The notes under the pieces: generated by a model
The model's database searches: none
What the model saw: only the letters and a program-made list of their open reading frames with translations
What the model was told of the DNA's origin: nothing
Program-made: the position numbers and the translations under genes
Assembly (NCBI GenBank): GCA_031274075.1
Contig: JAISQQ010000037.1
Coordinates: 1-11,421, forward strand
Direction: 5' to 3'
From: Accumulibacter sp.
Lineage (GTDB): Bacteria > Pseudomonadota > Gammaproteobacteria > Burkholderiales > Rhodocyclaceae
Length of the DNA: 11,421 bases
Shown: positions 6,130-11,421 of the stretch, one piece after another
How the letters are laid out: each line of letters opens with the position of its first letter
Numbering within the stretch: position 1 is the stretch's first letter

Positions 6130-8859
6130 TCACGTCCGTTCCCCGGATTCAAAACGGAGGAAATCACTCAAGCGTTTCGACTCCTTGACTTCGTCATGCG
6201 GTACCAGCAGGTAGCGCCACGGCTTGCCGCCAACGGTTGCGGCGTATTCCGAGGCATATTCGCACCAGCGCGCGGCGGCGGCTGCCTTGGCCTTCACCTC
6301 GTCGGTTTTCAGGTCGTCCCGCTTTTTGGTTTCCGCCATGATGATCGTCGCATCGGTTTCCACCACGAAATCGGGGATGTATTCCGGCTGTCCGGCGCCC
6401 AGTTTGTAGTAAATCTGGAATTGTCCCTTCGCGGGCTTGAGCCATTTCAGGGCGTCGCGTTCAAGGATGACGGAAAAGCGGCGCTCCGAATCCGAATCAA
6501 ATTTCTGGAGCGGGTACAGGCACTTCCTGAAGCCGCCGAACAGCATCTGCCTGATGCGGCGCACATCCTCCACGGTTTCGCGGTAGTGGCGCGGAGCCTG
6601 TCCTGCCGTGACGGTGTAATGGCAGGGCTTGAGTTCCGTGAAGCCGCGACTGACCTGCACCTCGAATTCGCTCGCTTCTTCAAAAAAATGCGCCATCATT
6701 TGCGCGTGGATTTCTTTGGCAAGGGTCTTGCGTTGCCCGTCCAGAACATTGAGCGCATCGGCTTCCGAAAGGTAGCCGCGCAGGTGCCGCACCATCTGCC
6801 CGGCAAGGTCGTAGAGCAGATTGGCGTGGGTGAAGTAGTCAATGTCGTCGAAATCCACCAGGGCGTGGACGATGTAATCCTCCGGGCGTTGCTCCTTCAG
6901 GCCGATTTCGGCGGCCAGCGTGAACTGCTCGTTGGTGCGCAGCATCTGGCCGACGATTTCACGCTCGCCCGGTTGCAGGTGAAGCTGGCTCACGTCCAGC
7001 GTGAACGGATGAAAACCTGTCGTGACCTCACCTTTCGGCACCACGGCGATGCGCGGGATGTCGATGGTCTGTTGCACCACGATTTCGGTGGTCTTCGCCA
7101 CCACGGCGGACAGATCAAACGCCTGAGCCGATTCATCCACGCCCGCCAGCAGATTGCCCTGCATGGGCTGCAACCGTTCCGCAACTTCTGCCAGAATTTC
7201 TCTTTGCGCCTCTGGCTTCAAGAGCGCGCCACGGGTCGGCGTCAGATCGCGCCTGATCTCGTATTGGCCGATCACCTCCAGAACCACGCGCGCCGCCTGC
7301 TTTTCCGCTTCGGTCGTGAATACGGGTGTCGGCGCGGGCACGGCCTCACCGCCATTCGCGGCTGCCGACGCGGGGGCGACCGTCGGAGCGTCCGCAAGCC
7401 CAAGGCAAACCGCCGCGCCCGGCCCGACCTGCACGCTCTCTTTCCGGTCATCCGCGCCGGGCGTATCGAGAATGACCTGCTTTAAGCGAATCGGCGAATC
7501 GCCCCGGTTGGCCTCGTCGATGATCTCCTGAAACTTGTCGTGGGCGACAATGTTCAGCCGATCCACCGCCGCTACGCCCGTGCGTTTGCCGTAGGGCAGG
7601 CGCAGGCCGCGACCGATGCTCTGCTCGATCAGCGTTCGCGCGTTCGCCGCCCGCAAGGGCACGATGGTGTAGAGGTTGGTCACGTCCCAGCCTTCCTTCA
7701 GCATATTGACGTGAATCACGATCTCGGTCGGCTCGTCTACGCTCTCCACCGCCAGCAGGCGCGTAATCATTGCTTCCTCTTCCGCGCCGGTGCGGCTGGA
7801 ATCCACCTGAATCACCTTGCCCGCGTAGCGCCCCTCATAAAACGCTTCCGATTCCAGCAGCGCCAGCAATTGCCCGGCGTGCGTGGTATCGCGCGCAATG
7901 ACGAGCATGAAAGGCTTCACCGGCTTGACGCCGTTCTCGCGGGCGTAGGTGAGCAGTTCCACTTTCGTTATCTCGTGCAGGCGCGCGCCATCTTCCAGCT
8001 TGATTTTTTCCACTTCCTCCGGCGTATGCGCTTTGGCGTCGAAATTGCGCTGGGTGACCGCCGCCGGTTCCTTGACAAAGCCGTCCGCCATCGCCCGCGC
8101 CAGGGGGTAATCCATCACCACGTTCCTGAACGGCGTCGGCCCCTTGCCGGATTCCACAAACGGCGTTGCCGTCAGTTCCAGGCCGAACAACGGTTTCAAT
8201 TCATTGATCGCCCGCACTCCGGCGCTGGCGCGGTAGCGGTGCGATTCGTCCATCAGCAGCACGAGGTCGGGCAGATTCGCCAGATGGTTGAAGTAGCTGT
8301 CGCCCAGCACTTCTTTCATGCGCTTGATGCGCGGCTCCTTGCCGCCGCGCACTTCGGAATTGATTTTGGAGATGTTGAAGATGTTGACGCGAATCTCGTC
8401 CAGCAACGTTCCCCCGGTCATGTTCTGCTGGTCGTAGTTATCTCCGGTAATCACGCGCGGCGGATTCAGGGCGAATTCGCCGATGCCCTTGAACACATAT
8501 TTGGGCGTATTGGGGGTGAAGTCCGCAATCAGCTTGTTATAGATGGTAAGATTGGGCGCGAGCACGAAGAAATTGTTGAGTCCATGCGCCAGATGCAAAT
8601 AGGCAATGAAAGCCCCCATCAGGCGCGTTTTGCCCACGCCGGTGGCAAGCGCGAAGCAGAGCGAAGGAAAGTCACGCTCAAAATCCGCCAGCGTCGGGAA
8701 CTCGGCTTTCAACGTGGAAAGAATGGCGGCAACATCGCGCTCATGCCCCAGCATTTCCGGCGCGGCATCCAGCGCCTGCTTCAAACGGGCAAGTGATTCC
8801 GCCTGCGGCGGGCGCAGGGAAAGACGACCCGTGACGTGGTTTTGCGCGCGGGCGTTCAT
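6130..8859 (-). CDS. res: Type III restriction enzyme Res subunit (helicase plus PD-(D/E)XK nuclease)
   Basis: The restriction subunit of a type III-like system: an ATP-driven superfamily 2 motor that acts with Mod and cleaves DNA lacking proper methylation. All core motifs are visible: Walker A ATGVGKTR (72-79), DESH (204-207), TAT (230-232), a motif V-like NMLKEGWDVTN (385-395) and motif VI QSIGRGLR (413-420). Near the C-terminus PD at 829-830 and E843-T-K845 form a complete PD-x12-ExK nuclease site, so the enzyme looks catalytically intact. At 909 aa it is within the family range. The ATG at 8859 overlaps the rhuM stop by four bases, with GGGAG eight bases upstream. The segment around 470-520 is rich in Ala/Pro/Val and looks like a linker. 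It is the last gene of the restriction cluster. Confidence 0.93.
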   Translation of the reverse strand: MNARAQNHVTGRLSLRPPQAESLARLKQALDAAPEMLGHERDVAAILSTLKAEFPTLADFERDFPSLCFALATGVGKTRLMGAFIAYLHLAHGLNNFFVLAPNLTIYNKLIADFTPNTPKYVFKGIGEFALNPPRVITGDNYDQQNMTGGTLLDEIRVNIFNISKINSEVRGGKEPRIKRMKEVLGDSYFNHLANLPDLVLLMDESHRYRASAGVRAINELKPLFGLELTATPFVESGKGPTPFRNVVMDYPLARAMADGFVKEPAAVTQRNFDAKAHTPEEVEKIKLEDGARLHEITKVELLTYARENGVKPVKPFMLVIARDTTHAGQLLALLESEAFYEGRYAGKVIQVDSSRTGAEEEAMITRLLAVESVDEPTEIVIHVNMLKEGWDVTNLYTIVPLRAANARTLIEQSIGRGLRLPYGKRTGVAAVDRLNIVAHDKFQEIIDEANRGDSPIRLKQVILDTPGADDRKESVQVGPGAAVCLGLADAPTVAPASAAANGGEAVPAPTPVFTTEAEKQAARVVLEVIGQYEIRRDLTPTRGALLKPEAQREILAEVAERLQPMQGNLLAGVDESAQAFDLSAVVAKTTEIVVQQTIDIPRIAVVPKGEVTTGFHPFTLDVSQLHLQPGEREIVGQMLRTNEQFTLAAEIGLKEQRPEDYIVHALVDFDDIDYFTHANLLYDLAGQMVRHLRGYLSEADALNVLDGQRKTLAKEIHAQMMAHFFEEASEFEVQVSRGFTELKPCHYTVTAGQAPRHYRETVEDVRRIRQMLFGGFRKCLYPLQKFDSDSERRFSVILERDALKWLKPAKGQFQIYYKLGAGQPEYIPDFVVETDATIIMAETKKRDDLKTDEVKAKAAAAARWCEYASEYAATVGGKPWRYLLVPHDEVKESKRLSDFLRFESGERT

Positions 8860-9923
8860 GGTTTTTCTCCCTTTTCCTTCTTGCCGCTGCCTGCCGGACG
8901 CTCGCCTTCAAGCCGCTTTACCACGCGGTCGAAATCGCTCTCAAACAACCTGTCCTGCACGATGCGATATTTCTCGAATTCGCTTTCAGCGTGGGCGCGG
9001 GCGATTTCCGCCGTCACTTTGCCCGCATCCTGCAATATTTCGCGGTCTGTCGCGGCAAGAAAACGATTCAGGCGCGTTTCCCAATCCTGCATGGTCATTG
9101 GAATCTTGCGCAGCGCCATGTCTTCGGCCACGTCCAGATAGGCGGATACCAGCCGGGTGAGCTGCGCCATTTCGTACTCGTTCAGGTAGTTCTTGGCAAC
9201 GGTCACGTCGAACTTCTGGATTTTTCCTTGCGGCGCATCCTGCCAGGTGGTCAGCCCCATGTTTTCCCTGTCAGCATCGGCGCGGTGATAGACGACTTCC
9301 GCCGCCGTCTGGCCGTGAATGGCCCAGTGCAGCTTGTTCTGCACTGTGGCGAAAAAGCGTTTGGTGGCCTGTGCCGTTACATCGTAGTCAATGGCGGTAG
9401 CGTAGATATCGGTGATTTTCTGGTAGAACTTGCGTTCGGACAGGCGTATTTCGCGGACGCGCTGAAGTTGTTCCTCAAAGTATTTTTCCGTCAGAATGGA
9501 GCCGCCGCTTTTCAGGCGCTCGTCATCCATCGCATAACCCTTGATGGTGAATTCCTCGACGATGGTCGTCGCCCATTTGCGGAACTGCACCGCGCGCTCA
9601 GAGTTGACCTTGTAGCCCACCGCAATGATGGCGGCCAGGTTGTAATGCCTGGTGTCATAGCTTTTGCCGTCGGCGGCAGTTATTCGAAAATTTCGAATAA
9701 CTGCTTCTTCCTGTAATTCGCTGTCCGAAAAAACCTTTTTCAGGTGGTAATTGATGGTGTGCGTTTCCACGTCGTAGAGAACACCCATCATCTTCTGGGT
9801 GAGCCAGACGTTTTCATCGGCGTACACCGCCTCCACACCTCCCGCGCCGCTGGCGGCCACAAAGGTCAGATATTCCGCCGCCGAGGAACGGACAAGGGAG
9901 ACTGCCTGCTTTTTCTTCGTCAT
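8856..9923 (-). CDS. rhuM: RhuM-family protein
   Basis: A 355-aa member of the RhuM (virulence protein RhuM) family, named from a Salmonella pathogenicity island gene; its biochemical function is not established. The recognisable core is VWLTQKMMGVLYDVETHTIN (39-58), which could be a helix-turn-helix-like segment, then FRITAADGKSYDTRHYNLAAI (79-99), VGYKVNSERAVQFRKWAT and KGYAMDDERLK. The C-terminal part is helical and charged, ending in a Lys/Glu tail. RhuM genes are often seen inside restriction loci, between methylase and restriction genes, so a defence accessory or regulatory role is likely by context only. Start ATG 9923 overlaps the nuclease gene stop by ATGA, and its own stop overlaps the res start by ATGA. 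A perfect 29-base palindrome lies in codons 74-83. Confidence 0.92.
   Translation of the reverse strand: MTKKKQAVSLVRSSAAEYLTFVAASGAGGVEAVYADENVWLTQKMMGVLYDVETHTINYHLKKVFSDSELQEEAVIRNFRITAADGKSYDTRHYNLAAIIAVGYKVNSERAVQFRKWATTIVEEFTIKGYAMDDERLKSGGSILTEKYFEEQLQRVREIRLSERKFYQKITDIYATAIDYDVTAQATKRFFATVQNKLHWAIHGQTAAEVVYHRADADRENMGLTTWQDAPQGKIQKFDVTVAKNYLNEYEMAQLTRLVSAYLDVAEDMALRKIPMTMQDWETRLNRFLAATDREILQDAGKVTAEIARAHAESEFEKYRIVQDRLFESDFDRVVKRLEGERPAGSGKKEKGEKP
9676..9704. repeat. Perfect 29-base odd palindrome inside rhuM
   Basis: GCAGTTATTCGAAA at 9676-9689 is the exact reverse complement of 9691-9704, with a single central A at 9690. It covers rhuM codons 74-83 (AVIRNFRITA) and so must also code. 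It is more AT-rich than its surroundings. It could be a protein-binding site, an mRNA hairpin or a remnant of an inserted element. Confidence 0.9.
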
Positions 9924-10963
9924 GGCGTATGTTTCTCCTTTTCGTCCTCCATTGCTCCCAACTCGCGCTCCAATTCCTCCACTGTGGGCAGACTGGTAAC
10001 AAACGGCTCCGGCAAGGCGCGTACCAATTCATATTCCGCTACGCCAATCGGCTTGTCGATGCCCGACAACGCATATTCGGCGACCAAGCGGTTTTTGGTT
10101 TTACACAACAATAAACCGATGGTGGGTTTGTCATCGGAAGATTTCACCTGTCGATCTACGGCGGCGAGGTAAAAATTTAACTGCCCGGCGTGTTCGGGTT
10201 TGAACGCGGTGGCTTTCAACTCTACGACGACATAGCATTTGAGCCGCGTGTGATAGAAAAGCAAGTCGATGAAAAACTCGTCGCCATTGACTTCCAGGCG
10301 GAACTGACGGCCTACATACGCAAAGCCTGCGCCCAACTCCAACAGAAAGCGTGTAATGTGCCGCACCAGCGCGTTTTCGATTTCACGCTCGTGCGCATCG
10401 TCACCCAGACCGAGAAAGTCAAACAGGTATGGGTCTTTCAGCGTTTCATGCGCCAGTTGCGAATGGGAAGTGGGCAGGCGATCCTTGAAATTGCTCACTG
10501 CCTTTCCTTGTCGCTCATGTTGTCGGTTACGGATATTCAGTTCCAGCGTGGCTCGCGACCAGCCCTCTGTGGCGGCTCTTTGGGCATACCATTTGCGTGC
10601 GTGATCGTCCTTCAGGCGTGTGATCAGGACGACGTTGTGAAACCAAGGCAATTGTCCAGCAAGCTGCTGGACAATTTGCTCATCCCGCCAGACTTCCGCA
10701 AAGGCTCGCATGTAAAGCAGGTTGGTGCGGGAAAACCCTTTCATGTCTGGAAAAGTTTCGCGCAAATCACGCGCCAGCCGTTCGATGACTTTGCTACCCC
10801 AGTCCTGCCGCGCTTGCCGCTCCAGAATGTCGCGGCCAATCTGCCAATACAGCTTTACCAATTCGCTATTGACCGCCAGCGCAGCGCGGCTGCGAGCCGC
10901 TACCACGCGCCGCTTGATGTCGGTCAGCCAGTTGGCATAATCGGCGGGAAGCGTCTCACGCAT
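9920..10963 (-). CDS. DUF1016/YhcG-family PD-(D/E)XK nuclease
   Basis: A 347-aa predicted nuclease. The N-terminal half is the DUF1016 helical domain, with LVKLYWQIGRDILERQ (35-50), GFSRTNLLYMRAFAE (76-90) and LPWFHNVVLITRLKD (105-119). The C-terminal half is the nuclease domain, with D233 in EFFIDLLFY, E248 and K250 in VVVELKA, and Q261 in GQLNFYL, so the active site looks intact. Target and partner are unknown; the family often sits in defence and restriction loci. I prefer the ATG at 10963, because AAGGAG lies six bases upstream; it starts 14 bases after the mod stop. A GTG at 10981 would overlap that stop by four bases but has a weaker ribosome binding site. Its stop overlaps the rhuM start by ATGA. 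Confidence 0.92.
   Translation of the reverse strand: MRETLPADYANWLTDIKRRVVAARSRAALAVNSELVKLYWQIGRDILERQARQDWGSKVIERLARDLRETFPDMKGFSRTNLLYMRAFAEVWRDEQIVQQLAGQLPWFHNVVLITRLKDDHARKWYAQRAATEGWSRATLELNIRNRQHERQGKAVSNFKDRLPTSHSQLAHETLKDPYLFDFLGLGDDAHEREIENALVRHITRFLLELGAGFAYVGRQFRLEVNGDEFFIDLLFYHTRLKCYVVVELKATAFKPEHAGQLNFYLAAVDRQVKSSDDKPTIGLLLCKTKNRLVAEYALSGIDKPIGVAEYELVRALPEPFVTSLPTVEELERELGAMEDEKEKHTP
10650..10676. repeat. Inverted repeat inside the DUF1016 nuclease gene
   Basis: AATTGTCCAGCA (10650-10661) is the exact reverse complement of TGCTGGACAATT (10665-10676), with the three central bases AGC unpaired. It covers codons of about residues 97-105 (IVQQLAGQL). The repeat Gln/Leu codons contribute to the symmetry, so coding constraint may explain part of it. 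Confidence 0.85.
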
Positions 10964-10977
10964 CGCGGTCTCCTTGC

Positions 10978-11421
10978 TCACGTATTCTCTCTTTTCCCAT
11001 CGTCAAACAATTCCCCCGTTTGCGTGTCCCTTTTATTCTTTCTACCGGGTTGTACAGGCTCGGGCGCAGCCAGCGGCAGATTCGCCACATTGAGGCTGTA
11101 ATCATCGTGCCCCCATTCGCAGCGGGCCAGCACCATTTTGGGAATCTTTTTCAAGGTCAGATTCGGCCAGCGTTCAGACGCTTGCGCGGCAGTCACGCCC
11201 CGGAAGGCCGCGCAGCACACCAGCAGGCTTTGTTCGGTTCCCACTTCCTCGGACAGCGCCTGCAACTGATCGGCGGAAAGATTCTGCGTGGTGACGTAGA
11301 GAAAATCGCGCTCGCTGGAATGGCCGTGTTGCCACCAGCGGGTTTCCGAAGGCGCGTAGGTAAAACCCTCCAGCTTCGCCAGCGCCTCGGCCAGTTGCGC
11401 GGCGTTGTATTCCGGGTTGAT
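10978..11421 (-). CDS. mod: Type III-like site-specific DNA methyltransferase, C-terminal part
   Basis: The frame is open from the right edge to a TGA at 10980-10978, giving 147 residues; the start and the catalytic motifs lie outside the window. The visible part reads INPEYNAAQLAEALAKLEGF, then YAPSETRWWQHGHSSERDFLYVTT, LLVCCAAFRG, LTLKKIPKMVLARCEWGHDDYSLN. This matches the C-terminal region I know from adenine-specific methyltransferases paired with type III Res subunits. The last 30 residues (PEPVQPGRKNKRDTQTGELFDD) are polar and probably disordered. Mod would supply DNA recognition and protective methylation for the complex. It is the most upstream gene seen in the restriction cluster, whose promoter must lie beyond the window. 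No internal start is needed: a TTG at 11265 is not a real start. Confidence 0.85.
   Translation of the reverse strand: MNPEYNAAQLAEALAKLEGFTYAPSETRWWQHGHSSERDFLYVTTQNLSADQLQALSEEVGTEQSLLVCCAAFRGVTAAQASERWPNLTLKKIPKMVLARCEWGHDDYSLNVANLPLAAPEPVQPGRKNKRDTQTGELFDDGKRENT

Overview
The window looks like part of a betaproteobacterial chromosome (inferred from a short-form HisG, a Bug-type tripartite tricarboxylate transporter, and fairly high GC with strong Shine-Dalgarno sequences). Every convincing gene lies on the minus strand, so the region reads from right to left.

Right part (about 6130-11421): a four-gene, tightly coupled restriction cluster. It holds the 3' end of a type III-like DNA methyltransferase (mod), a DUF1016/YhcG-family PD-(D/E)XK nuclease, a RhuM-family protein, and a type III restriction subunit (res) with intact helicase and nuclease motifs. 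The nuclease/rhuM and rhuM/res junctions are 4-base ATGA overlaps, and the nuclease gene begins within 14 bases of the mod stop. Two long inverted repeats lie inside the two accessory genes; one is a perfect 29-base odd palindrome. This mod-nuclease-RhuM-res arrangement is the best candidate for an unusual defence system here.

Middle (3963-5929): hisG and hisD, the first and last steps of histidine synthesis, overlap by ATGA. The next his gene does not follow. Instead there are 318 bases packed with hairpins, including one unit that resembles a single type I-C CRISPR repeat.

Left part (549-3644): a tctC-tctB-tctA operon for a secondary carboxylate importer with a periplasmic binding protein. 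Several starts were moved to codons with good ribosome binding sites (tctC 3644, tctB TTG 2540, hisG GTG 5929, the nuclease ATG 10963).

Left edge (1-548): about 530 bases with no gene except the first 20 bases of a minus-strand gene, preceded by a good ribosome binding site and a sigma-70-like promoter. The gap also holds phased A-tracts, a 10-base tandem repeat and a REP-like hairpin. No tRNA, rRNA, insertion sequence or CRISPR array was recognised.
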